A stretch of 64,000 nucleotides of DNA from NCBI GenBank assembly GCA_016210495.1, contig JACQUC010000185.1:62001-126000 (forward strand). The letters run 5' to 3'. Origin of the DNA: Chloroflexota bacterium. GTDB lineage: Bacteria > Chloroflexota > FW602-bin22 > JACPRP01. A program made the position numbers and the translations under genes. Under the pieces are notes generated by a model that was given only the letters and a program-made list of their open reading frames with translations, was not told the DNA's origin and searched no databases. This document shows positions 30,654-38,733 of this stretch, one piece after another; position 1 is the first letter of the stretch, and each line of letters opens with the position of its first letter.

Positions 30654-33629
30654 CTACGGCGCCCGATGTAGCCCATCCATCGGCATCTCTCGCGCTGGGA
30701 GTGTCTGTTCAGACGCGATCGGACTCTGCGCCGCGCCTGAATGCGCAGAGACCCCGGCGGAACTTGGAGTCGTGCTGGTTGCGTTGAAGACCAGGAGGAA
30801 GTTATCGAAGCGCGCCTCAAAGTTCGCCTGGTACCCGCTGGCCGCTAGCCCGACGTAGCCTCGTCCAAACGTGCTGTCGCCGAGCTGTGTCACCAACTGT
30901 CCGTTGAAGTAAAGCTGAATTGTCGTTCCCCTACGCACCACCTTCAATCGGTTCGTCAAGTTACCCGGGCGGATCGCCGAAGATGGATTGGGTCCGAGTA
31001 AGAGTGTCCACGCGCCGCTCGCATTATCGTGGCTACGCAGCCAGTACCTCTCATTGTAAATTTGGAACGCGTAGTAACCGCCGCTGCCCGAGCCGAAGTA
31101 CAAGCCATACCCACCACCCACGTAGTTGTCCGCACGCGCATCGACCTCCACCCTGAAATCGGCCGCATCCATGCCTAGCCCGGCCCGAACCATATAGCCA
31201 GCTTGTTTGACCAGAATACGGTACTCGCCATTGTCGTACCCCCGCGACGCCACCTCGTCTTCTCCAACGGGCCACCCGCTGCCTGGATTGCCGAAATGGT
31301 CGTAAAACGGCAGGTAGGTTGAGCTAGCCAGAACAGGCAGGTATGCCCGCCCCATTACGGTTGTATCCCACGCCCGCAGCTTGGTCACGAAGGCGTCCTC
31401 GGACAGGCCGATACGGGCGGTCTGGAAAGCTCCACTGGTCGTTGGAAAAGAGCCTGTCGCAGTGAATCCGGCGACGTAGGCGTTGCTGATTCCGTCGACG
31501 GCGATGCCGTAGGCTCCGTCGCCCCCTTGATCCCCCCCAAGATACGTTGAGTACGTTAGCCTGGTGCCCGATGCATTGAATCTGGCGACGAAAGCATCGC
31601 CGTAATCCCAAGGGCCGCCATAAGTTGTGCTTAGTACCCGCGGTGTCGTCGGGAGGTCGCTCGACCTAGTGTAGCCGGCAATGAAGGCATTTCCTGCTCC
31701 ATCAATGGCAATGGCCCGGCCCTCTTCTCCTGCGGTGCCGCCCAGCAGCGTCGAGTAGACGAGTCCGCTACCCGAGGAGTTGACCTTCGTAACGAAGGCA
31801 TCCCCGTAAGCCAAGTCGCCACCTGCGTAGGTAACCTGGAACGCGTTGGGCGTCGTCGGGAAATCGGACGAAAGCGTGTTGCCTGTGACAAACGCATTGC
31901 CCGCCGCATTCAGGGCGATACTCGTGGCGAAATCCCATGCCACACCACCGAGGAAAGTTGAGTAGACGAGAGAATTTCCGCTCGCATGTAGCTTGGCGAG
32001 GAAAGCATCGCTGCCGCCATTGTGCGTGGTATCAAAAGCCCCCGCAGTGGTCGGGAAACGAGTCGAGTAGGTGGAGCCTGCCACGTACGCGCTGCCAGTG
32101 CCATCCACGACGACGCTCGCGCCGGTTTCCGTACTATCGTCGCCTCCCAAAAGAGTAGAGTAGACGAGCGCGCTGCCGGAAGAATTCAACTTGGTAACGA
32201 ACGCGTCACCAGAGTCCCCGAGAGTTGTCTGAAGCGCACCTGTGGTAGTGGGGAAACCGACGGAGGTTGTCGCCCCGACTACGTAGCTGTTGCCCTGTGA
32301 GTCCAGGGCAATCTTGCCGGCCCAGTCTGATCCGGTGCCGCCAAGAAAGCTCGAATAGGCGAGTGCGGTACCAGTCGAGTTCAGCTTAGCGACAAAGCCA
32401 TCGTAGTCGCCCCCGCCATATGCCGTTTGGAAGGAGCCGGCGTTGGTCGGGAAGTTGGTCGACCTTGTCCACCCGGCAACGTAAGCGTTGCCCTGGCTGT
32501 CCAACGAAATCCCGACGCCCCGGTCCCAGTCATTGCCGCCGACGTGGGTAGAATAGGCGATGCCTGTGCCTGTAGAGTTCAGCTTGGTCACGAAGACATC
32601 TTTGCTGCCGTTGGAGCTGTTGTCGAAGCTTCCAGGCGACGTCGGGAAATTAGCTGAGTCCGTGTCGCCGGTAACATAGACATTCCCGGCGGCGTCCGCC
32701 GTCATTCCCCAACTCCAATCGTAGCCACTCCCTCCTAGAAACGTGGAAAACGCCAGGTCCCAAGAGGAGGTCAATGTCAGCGGCAATGCCGCCAATGCGC
32801 GCGGCCCAACAACTGATGCAAAGGGGAACGTTACTGCCGAGCCGGCCACCGAAGGAGTCCGTGCCGCTGAGGATCCGTACAAACCTATGGATTGTTCCAC
32901 TGCCGGTGCCTCGACGCTCGCCAGTTGTAGGGTGAACGAGCCTAGCTCAGTGCTCACTTTCAGCAGGCCGGCGTCCTCTACGGACAACTCCCTTGCCCCA
33001 TCAACGACGAGCCGGACGTCTGTCAGCATCGCCAATCCCGCTCCCGTGTCGCGCACCACAAAGCGGTGGGCAAGGCGGCCGCCTTCTCCGGCAATCTCCA
33101 GGTCAACCCCCGGGTAGATGTCGACGTAGCGCACTCCACCCCATACTGGCACGTTTGATCGCCATTTCCTGGGATCGTTGCCGAGGAAGTAGGAGATGAC
33201 CGTTTGCTGGCGGTTGAAGCCTTCAATCCGTGGTTGCGGGTTGGCTTGGGAGTACGAGAAGCGCAGATTCACACCGCGCTGCGGCGCTCGCGGCAGGCTA
33301 TCGGTCGTACTGCGCTGAAGCCAATCGTAATATTCCGCATCTCGAGAGGGGAGTTTCTCCGACAGAGAAACCCACATGGCATCGTCGGCCAGGAAAACCG
33401 CGCCCGCTGAGCCACGCACCCGAAAACGCACTCCGGGTTCAAACTGTCCGACGTTCTCAACGAACCATATGGGCGAATTCCCGATATGTGTGCTTTCGGG
33501 CACTCTGATCGGACGAGAGAGCATTCCGGGTGCCTGCCAATAGGCAATGCGTGATGCTCCGCTCGCTGGTGGTATTTGACCAAGTGATAATAATATGATG
33601 AACCTCGCGAGTAGGAGCGTTTTGGCCAC
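30654..33629 (-). CDS. Secreted seven-bladed SBBP beta-propeller protein
   Basis: A 991-residue surface protein. GTG at 33627-33629 follows GGAGGT and begins a signal peptide (AKTLLLARFIILLSLG). Next comes a DUF7948-like domain with IWFVENVGQFEPGVRF and YVDIYPGVDLEI. Seven SBBP repeats follow (nucleotides ~31,370-32,762), each with a YST-x-LGG strand, a G(N/S)AYV(A/T)G strand, an FPTT turn and a DAF(V/L)(T/A)K strand. A C-terminal ~190-residue concanavalin-like domain has FRVEVDARADNYVGG and VGLAASGYQANFEARFDNF. It is probably cell-surface or secreted, binding glycans or protein partners. Confidence 0.88.
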   Translation of the reverse strand: MAKTLLLARFIILLSLGQIPPASGASRIAYWQAPGMLSRPIRVPESTHIGNSPIWFVENVGQFEPGVRFRVRGSAGAVFLADDAMWVSLSEKLPSRDAEYYDWLQRSTTDSLPRAPQRGVNLRFSYSQANPQPRIEGFNRQQTVISYFLGNDPRKWRSNVPVWGGVRYVDIYPGVDLEIAGEGGRLAHRFVVRDTGAGLAMLTDVRLVVDGARELSVEDAGLLKVSTELGSFTLQLASVEAPAVEQSIGLYGSSAARTPSVAGSAVTFPFASVVGPRALAALPLTLTSSWDLAFSTFLGGSGYDWSWGMTADAAGNVYVTGDTDSANFPTSPGSFDNSSNGSKDVFVTKLNSTGTGIAYSTHVGGNDWDRGVGISLDSQGNAYVAGWTRSTNFPTNAGSFQTAYGGGDYDGFVAKLNSTGTALAYSSFLGGTGSDWAGKIALDSQGNSYVVGATTSVGFPTTTGALQTTLGDSGDAFVTKLNSSGSALVYSTLLGGDDSTETGASVVVDGTGSAYVAGSTYSTRFPTTAGAFDTTHNGGSDAFLAKLHASGNSLVYSTFLGGVAWDFATSIALNAAGNAFVTGNTLSSDFPTTPNAFQVTYAGGDLAYGDAFVTKVNSSGSGLVYSTLLGGTAGEEGRAIAIDGAGNAFIAGYTRSSDLPTTPRVLSTTYGGPWDYGDAFVARFNASGTRLTYSTYLGGDQGGDGAYGIAVDGISNAYVAGFTATGSFPTTSGAFQTARIGLSEDAFVTKLRAWDTTVMGRAYLPVLASSTYLPFYDHFGNPGSGWPVGEDEVASRGYDNGEYRILVKQAGYMVRAGLGMDAADFRVEVDARADNYVGGGYGLYFGSGSGGYYAFQIYNERYWLRSHDNASGAWTLLLGPNPSSAIRPGNLTNRLKVVRRGTTIQLYFNGQLVTQLGDSTFGRGYVGLAASGYQANFEARFDNFLLVFNATSTTPSSAGVSAHSGAAQSPIASEQTLPAREMPMDGLHRAP

Positions 33630-33921
33630 CGAAGCGACCTCCAGAGCAAATCGAACAGGCGACAGAAGAACGCGGCGAATAGCCTGGCGTGGGAATGGTC
33701 TAGTGCCGGTATTATAAGTCTGTCCTGTGGCAGCGTCAATGTTGAGGTGCCGCATGTCTTGCGCGGTTATTACTGCCGGTGCTATGCACATTGTGCATTG
33801 ATACGTCCTATATTGCCGATGGCAGTGGGGCCGTAGCCGCACGGCTTTTGGCCTGCGTGGGGCGGGGCATCAAAGGGTGCAACCATACGCAATTGGCATA
33901 ACTTGGTGTCCGGATCCCCCC
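33630..33921. other. Divergent intergenic region with a palindromic remnant
   Basis: No gene is seen. CCGTAGCCGCACGGCTTTTGG (33831-33851) is a variant of the GTAGCCGCAGGCTT repeat found near 9,960 and 15,130. An upstream extension of the SBBP frame reaches 33842 but has no good start and lies before the GGAGGT/GTG signal. Confidence 0.45.
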
Positions 33922-33952
33922 TTGACCCTGACGTTACGTCATAGTGTATAGT
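33922..33952 (+). promoter_or_regulatory. MerR-type promoter with 19-bp spacer and operator
   Basis: TTGACC (33922-33927) and TATAGT (33947-33952) are 19 bases apart, the over-long spacer typical of promoters activated by MerR proteins. The spacer holds a perfect inverted repeat TGACG-TTA-CGTCA (33929-33941). It lies directly before the TipA-like gene, indicating autoregulation. Confidence 0.85.
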
Positions 33953-33970
33953 TGCACCGGAGGTGAGGGG

Positions 33971-34729
33971 ATGCCTTACACCATCAAGAAAGTGGCCGAT
34001 CTGGCTGGGCTGACCGTCCGCGCGCTGCACCACTACGACCACGTCGGTCTGTTGCGGCCGGCGGCACAGAACGAGGCGGGGTATCGGCTGTATGCGGAGG
34101 AGGACCTGGAACGCCTCCAGCAGATTCTTTTCTTCAGGGAGTTGGGATTCAGTCTCAGGGATATCAAGGCAATCGTCGACAGTCCGGATTTCGACCGCAA
34201 GGAGGCGCTGATGGCGCACCGGAAAAGCCTCCGCGAGCAACAGGAGCGACTGGCGAAGCTCGTCGCGTCTGTCGAGCGGACGATCGAGGCGCTGGAAAGG
34301 GGAACGTCAATGGACGAGAAAGAGATGTTTGATGGTTTCGACAGGGCCAAAATGGAGGAGTATCGCGAGGAGGCGCGTGCCCGCTGGGGTGCCGAGAGGG
34401 TCGACGAGTCGTATCGTCGCGTCGCCAAGCTATCGAAGGTGGAGTGGGAAGCAGTGGAGGCCGAAACCGAGGCGATCAACAAGAACCTGGCCGCGTTGAT
34501 GGACTGTGACCCGGCGGACCCCGCGGTCCAGCAATGGATCGGGCGCTGGTTCCAGTTGATCGACGAGCGCTACTACGACTGCACGCCGGAGACCTTCCGC
34601 GGCCTCGGCGAGTTGTACGTCAGCGATAGTCGCTTCACCGCGTTCTACGAGAGGTACAGGCCAGGTCTGGCCGAGTTTGTGCGTGCGGCGATGGCCATCT
34701 ACGCCGACGAAATGGAACGCATGGAGTAG
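33971..34729 (+). CDS. MerR-family regulator with TipAS ligand domain (TipA-like)
   Basis: A 252-residue regulator. The N-terminal winged helix reads YTIKKVADLAGLTVRALHHY. The dimerisation helix is about residues 75-115 (MAHRKSLREQQERLAKLVAS). The C-terminal globin-like TipAS domain runs from about residue 120 (DEKEMFDGFDRAKMEEYREE) to the end. TipAS domains bind thiopeptides or other hydrophobic multidrug ligands, and the protein then untwists the 19-bp-spacer promoter. ATG at 33971 follows GGAGGTGAGGGG. It converges on a rifampin-phosphotransferase-like gene. Confidence 0.93.
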   Translation: MPYTIKKVADLAGLTVRALHHYDHVGLLRPAAQNEAGYRLYAEEDLERLQQILFFRELGFSLRDIKAIVDSPDFDRKEALMAHRKSLREQQERLAKLVASVERTIEALERGTSMDEKEMFDGFDRAKMEEYREEARARWGAERVDESYRRVAKLSKVEWEAVEAETEAINKNLAALMDCDPADPAVQQWIGRWFQLIDERYYDCTPETFRGLGELYVSDSRFTAFYERYRPGLAEFVRAAMAIYADEMERME

Positions 34730-34953
34730 TGACTCAATCAAGCGGACGCTATCTGTCGCGCTCGCGCGCTTTGCCCTGGGCAAGCGAGATAACGGGCATG
34801 CGGCGCAGACTTATCGTGGAGACAGGACGCCCATGACCGGCCTTTGTAAGGCGTGGCGGGGTTCTAGGGATGTTGAGCCCGCAGAAGATGTCAGAGGTGA
34901 ACGTGGCCATCATGCACAGTCTGGCACTCGATGGTTGATCACAGTCGCCAAGA

Positions 34954-37662
34954 TCACTCTTCCAGCACCACCACTCGCCCCGCGCCACCGTCGACGCGCA
35001 CCAGTTGGCCGGTTCGCAGACGTCTGGTGGCGTCGTGGACGCCGACGACGGCGGGAATGCCGTATTCGCGGGCCACGACGGACCCGTGGGTCATCATGCC
35101 GCCCAACTCCATCACCAGCCCGCCCGCGCTGAGAAACAGCGGCGTCCAGCCGGGATCGGTGGCCGGGCAGACGAGGATTTCGCCGGGCTCCAGCCGCACG
35201 CCGCGCGGGTCGTGCACGACGCGCACTTTGCCCTCGACCGTCCCCGGTGAGACGCCATCACCCGTAAGATATTCTGCCCCTGCCTCGGCGACGCCCTGGT
35301 AGAACACCTCGCCGGTGCTCAGTAGCAGGCGCGGGATCTGTCGCCGGGTGAGCTCACGCTCGTACTCCGCACGCTCGCGGCTTGCAATAGCTCTCAGATC
35401 GACGCCTTCGCCTTTGGCGAGCGAGCGCAGCGTGTCGAGCGGGACGAAGAAGATGTCCTCGGCGTGCTCCAGCTTCCGCTCCGCCACAAGAGAGCGGCCA
35501 GAGTCGAGCAGGGCGGTTCGAAGAGCGTCGAGGAGCTTGACGAGATAGAACTTGGGCATTTCGCGCATTCCCGCCAGCAGGCGCATCCGCCGGATGGCCG
35601 CACCTAGCAGGCGGGCGCGTAGCCTGCCTTTTCTCTGCCGCACCCCATCGACGAATGCCGCGGCGAGGTGTTCGGCCTGGGCACCTGCCCTCCGGAACAG
35701 GCGATCTGGCGCGAGATCGGGATCGCCGATCTGAAGAAAGCTGCGCAGGCTCTGGATGATCGAGCGCGGGTCCTCCCGCCAGCGGGCTCGGCCGATGTCG
35801 ATCTCGCCTACGGCACGCATCCCGTACTCGTCCAGGAACCTTCTTAGCGCCTCCTGCGCCGCCGAAGGCAGCTCGCCGTGCTCGTAGGCGGTGGCAATCT
35901 CATCGGCGGAGAGGCTCTCGAATGCCGCCCGCGCCGCCGTGTCGGACCGGATGATCTCCGCTTCAGCCCACAGCTTCAGGTCCATCTGCGTTGTCGGATT
36001 GCCCGGGAGGCCGCGCAGGAGTCGCCGCACCGCCCCGGGCTCGGCGCCGGCCCACGCCACCAGCCAACGATCGACGACTCCTATGGCGAGCAAGCCGGGA
36101 ATCATCGTGGGAGCGAGCGTCTTGAAGATCACCTTCGGCAAGACGCTCGGGGCATAGTGGTCGACAAGGTCAAGTCGTGCCTCTAACGGGGTCCTTCGCG
36201 CGGGATGACTTTCTATTGCCTGTCGCACCTCGGCAACATAATTGTCCGCTTTCCTTACGGCGCGTTCGCGCACAGGCATGGGGCGTAGCCACGTCTTCAC
36301 CGCACCCACGATCACCGGCCGAAACCCAAGAATCAACCGGAGAATGCGGGCCAGGCCCACGACCGCCGTCGTCTCGATCCGGCCGCTCGAGATCAAGCCC
36401 AGGGCCGCCTCCCGCGCACCGGGATCGGCGTTGGCGAGCAGGAGGAGAATGAGCCGCCGGAGCCGCCTGTCGCTGAGGGGAACCGTTGCGTCGATAAATA
36501 GGCGTCCGCCGGCCGCGATCACGATGTCACCTATCGAACGCCGCACGCCAAGGTTCCGGAAGATGCCCGTGAAAAGAAGTGTCAGAACGTCTCGACCCAG
36601 GGGTGTAAAAGGCTCGACCACGCCCTGCAGCGAGTTTAGGCTGAAGAAGACCCGCAGATTCTCGGAGCGCAGCAGCGACTCCGACACAGGGTAAAGTGAC
36701 GTGATGGGCCTGGATTGCAACACATACAGTTTGCCGTCCGCGACAGCCCACTCGATATCCTGCGGCGACGCAAAATGGTCCGCGACGCGGCCCGCAGTTC
36801 GGGCAAGTTCGAGGATCTGGGCGTCGGTTAAGGCTTGCTGCTGGCTTTTCTCTTGCGCGAGCGTTTCCGTGCCGCCTTCCCTTCGGGGGAGGACGGCCAG
36901 GGCCTTCGCGCCGAGCTTGCGCGACACGATGCGCAGATCGGGCCGGCTGATGACGTAATGATCCGGCTCGACCCGCCCGGAGACGATGGCCTCTCCGAGG
37001 CCGAAGCTGGCGTCGACCACCGTCTCGCCTCGATGGCCCGTGAGCGGGTTTGCCGTGAACACGACGCCGGAAACCTCGGCCGAGACCATCCGCTGCACGA
37101 CGACCGCCAGGGCTAGGTCGCCCGAGGGGATTCGGTTGCGCGCGCGGTAGCCGATGGCGCGTGCCGTCCACAGGCTGCCCCAGCACGTTTTGACCGCCTC
37201 GAGGACGGCGTCTGGGCCGATGATGTTCAGGTAGGTATCCTGCTGGCCCGCGAAGGACAGTCCGGGCAAGTCCTCGGCCGTGGCGGATGAGCGTACGGCG
37301 ACCGGCGGATCGCCCTCGATAGCCCGCGGCATACTTGCGTAGGCGAATTGAATCGACGCCGCGATCTCGCCGGGCACGATGCCGCCGCCAAACAGGGCGC
37401 GAATTTCTTTTGACGTGGCTTCTAGCGCAGTTGGGTCATCGGGCGACACCGCCTCAGCCAACTCCAGCAGCCGCGCTCCGATGCCATTGGCTTCGACAAA
37501 GGCGCGATACGCATCGGTCGTCACGACGAACCCCGGCGGCACCGCGAACCCGGCGCGGGTGAGCGCGGCGAGGCTTGCCCCCTTGCCGCCGGCGCGGGCG
37601 AGCGTCGCTTCGGCCGAACACAGTGGCAGTATCAGTCCCTTGTCCTCCACTCGTTCAGCCAC
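34954..37662 (-). CDS. Rifampin phosphotransferase-like / PEP-synthase-related enzyme
   Basis: A 902-residue protein with an N-terminal PPDK_N ATP-grasp domain (GGKGASLAALTRAG, later VRSSATAEDLPGLSFAGQQD, about 1-320). A long helical middle region follows (about 330-790). The C-terminal swivelling phosphohistidine domain has MELGGMMTHGSVVAREYG with H859. There is no TIM-barrel PEP-binding domain after the swivel domain. This ATP/middle/His order is that of rifampin phosphotransferases, which phosphorylate rifamycins using ATP. A non-antibiotic substrate is possible. GTG at 37662 (or 37650) lies within the 3' end of the DUF5615 gene. Confidence 0.8.
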   Translation of the reverse strand: MAERVEDKGLILPLCSAEATLARAGGKGASLAALTRAGFAVPPGFVVTTDAYRAFVEANGIGARLLELAEAVSPDDPTALEATSKEIRALFGGGIVPGEIAASIQFAYASMPRAIEGDPPVAVRSSATAEDLPGLSFAGQQDTYLNIIGPDAVLEAVKTCWGSLWTARAIGYRARNRIPSGDLALAVVVQRMVSAEVSGVVFTANPLTGHRGETVVDASFGLGEAIVSGRVEPDHYVISRPDLRIVSRKLGAKALAVLPRREGGTETLAQEKSQQQALTDAQILELARTAGRVADHFASPQDIEWAVADGKLYVLQSRPITSLYPVSESLLRSENLRVFFSLNSLQGVVEPFTPLGRDVLTLLFTGIFRNLGVRRSIGDIVIAAGGRLFIDATVPLSDRRLRRLILLLLANADPGAREAALGLISSGRIETTAVVGLARILRLILGFRPVIVGAVKTWLRPMPVRERAVRKADNYVAEVRQAIESHPARRTPLEARLDLVDHYAPSVLPKVIFKTLAPTMIPGLLAIGVVDRWLVAWAGAEPGAVRRLLRGLPGNPTTQMDLKLWAEAEIIRSDTAARAAFESLSADEIATAYEHGELPSAAQEALRRFLDEYGMRAVGEIDIGRARWREDPRSIIQSLRSFLQIGDPDLAPDRLFRRAGAQAEHLAAAFVDGVRQRKGRLRARLLGAAIRRMRLLAGMREMPKFYLVKLLDALRTALLDSGRSLVAERKLEHAEDIFFVPLDTLRSLAKGEGVDLRAIASRERAEYERELTRRQIPRLLLSTGEVFYQGVAEAGAEYLTGDGVSPGTVEGKVRVVHDPRGVRLEPGEILVCPATDPGWTPLFLSAGGLVMELGGMMTHGSVVAREYGIPAVVGVHDATRRLRTGQLVRVDGGAGRVVVLEE

Positions 37663-38000
37663 CCTGCCCGGCCGATCCAGTCGGCAGAGTCTGTTTGCGA
37701 CAGCAGCCGATCAAGTGCCTCGATAATGTCGCGCAAATTCCATCTGCTTTGGGCAGCGAGAACGATGCCACCGTGATGCTGATATCGCCTGGCCAGCACG
37801 ATGAAGTCGCGTACATTGAAAGTGAAGATGCACCGGCCGTCGGCTGTAGCTCCTAACAACTGTGCTTCGTCGCTGGCGTCGCGGGATACCCAACTATTCG
37901 GAGTGCGTGTCACATCGTGACCGCGCGCCAGAAGATCCCTATGCAGCCTCCTAATCGAGGTGTCGGCGTCGAGGTGTAGGCGCAGCCTATTAGCCTGCAT
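37632..38000 (-). CDS. DUF5615 PIN-like toxin candidate
   Basis: A 122-residue protein with LRLHLDADTSIRRLHRDLLARG at the N-terminus and FTFNVRDFIVLARRYQHHGG in the middle; the conserved Asp residues match the DUF5615 PIN-like fold. ATG at 38000 lies inside the end of the DUF433 gene (11-base overlap). DUF433/DUF5615 pairs are regarded as toxin-antitoxin-like modules. Its 3' end overlaps the start of the rifampin-phosphotransferase-like gene by 31 bases. Confidence 0.8.
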   Translation of the reverse strand: MQANRLRLHLDADTSIRRLHRDLLARGHDVTRTPNSWVSRDASDEAQLLGATADGRCIFTFNVRDFIVLARRYQHHGGIVLAAQSRWNLRDIIEALDRLLSQTDSADWIGRAGWLNEWRTRD

Positions 38001-38385
38001 CAGCCAAGGCTTCCTCGCCGGCGACACTGGCATCTATCTCCACTCGATGAGCGTCATAGAACGCTAGCCCTTCCTTGATTAGCGTCTCGCTCAATTCATA
38101 TTCGGCGGCGATCTGATCGACCGAGAGTCCCCACCGGCTCGCGGCCATTGCGAGAGTTTGCACACGGATGCCAGTCCCGCGCAATACAGGGGTCGGTTGC
38201 CCGCGCACACCGCGCCGATACATCACGTGCGGAAATGCCGGATCGTCTAGTGAATCGCGCAGACTTCCAACTTTCTCAGCTACAGCCCACAAAATGAACT
38301 GATTCAGCGAGACCCCTTGATTCGCAGCCAAGTCCTCGGCTTCGTGCTTCAGGCTAGCCGGCAGATTCAACGCATAGCGCGGCAC
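37990..38385 (-). CDS. DUF433 antitoxin candidate with N-terminal RHH/HicB-like segment
   Basis: A 131-residue protein. The N-terminal ~45 residues (VPRYALNLPASLKHEAEDLA) look like a ribbon-helix-helix DNA-binding segment. The C-terminal half is DUF433: a TPVLRGTGIRVQTLA strand-helix and the helix-turn-helix GLSVDQIAAEYELSETLIKE. GTG at 38385 is preferred because AAGGAGGA lies 8 bases upstream. Confidence 0.8.
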   Translation of the reverse strand: MPRYALNLPASLKHEAEDLAANQGVSLNQFILWAVAEKVGSLRDSLDDPAFPHVMYRRGVRGQPTPVLRGTGIRVQTLAMAASRWGLSVDQIAAEYELSETLIKEGLAFYDAHRVEIDASVAGEEALADAG

Positions 38386-38426
38386 GGATCCGTCCTCCTT
38401 CTGGTGCAGCAATTTTCGCACTGTGT

Positions 38427-38435
38427 ATTATAGCA
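38427..38435 (-). promoter_or_regulatory. Extended -10 promoter of the DUF433/DUF5615 module
   Basis: On the minus strand TGCTATAAT (TATAAT at 38427-38432, TG at 38434-38435) without a clear -35. Start near 38420, about 35 bases before the GTG. Confidence 0.55.
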
Positions 38436-38733
38436 TATTACCTGTGATGTTATTCGCGATTGGTGCAGGATAGGGCGGAAGCTTCTTGTCCTTTGGATAC
38501 CGGCCATTAAATGCTGCTTCTAGGCAATGGTCACCGTCCTTGCACCACCGAGGCTGGTTCCCGCCAGAAGTCCTAGTACTATCGTACGATGTACGGCGGT
38601 ACGACCATACACCCCTTTTACGTCCCTCGCCAGATACCCCCTGTGAAGTCGCCCCGTTATACTTGGACACGTGATATTCCACAACTGTTAGGAGCGAGCC
38701 GGTTGGCAACGCGAAGTGCGGGAGGACGGCGAG
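38436..38733. other. Intergenic region before the PucR-type regulator
   Basis: About 300 bases with no supported gene. It contains the partly palindromic CGTACGATGTACGGCGGTACG (38583-38603), a possible operator, and TATACT at 38658-38663 without a -35. Confidence 0.4.
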
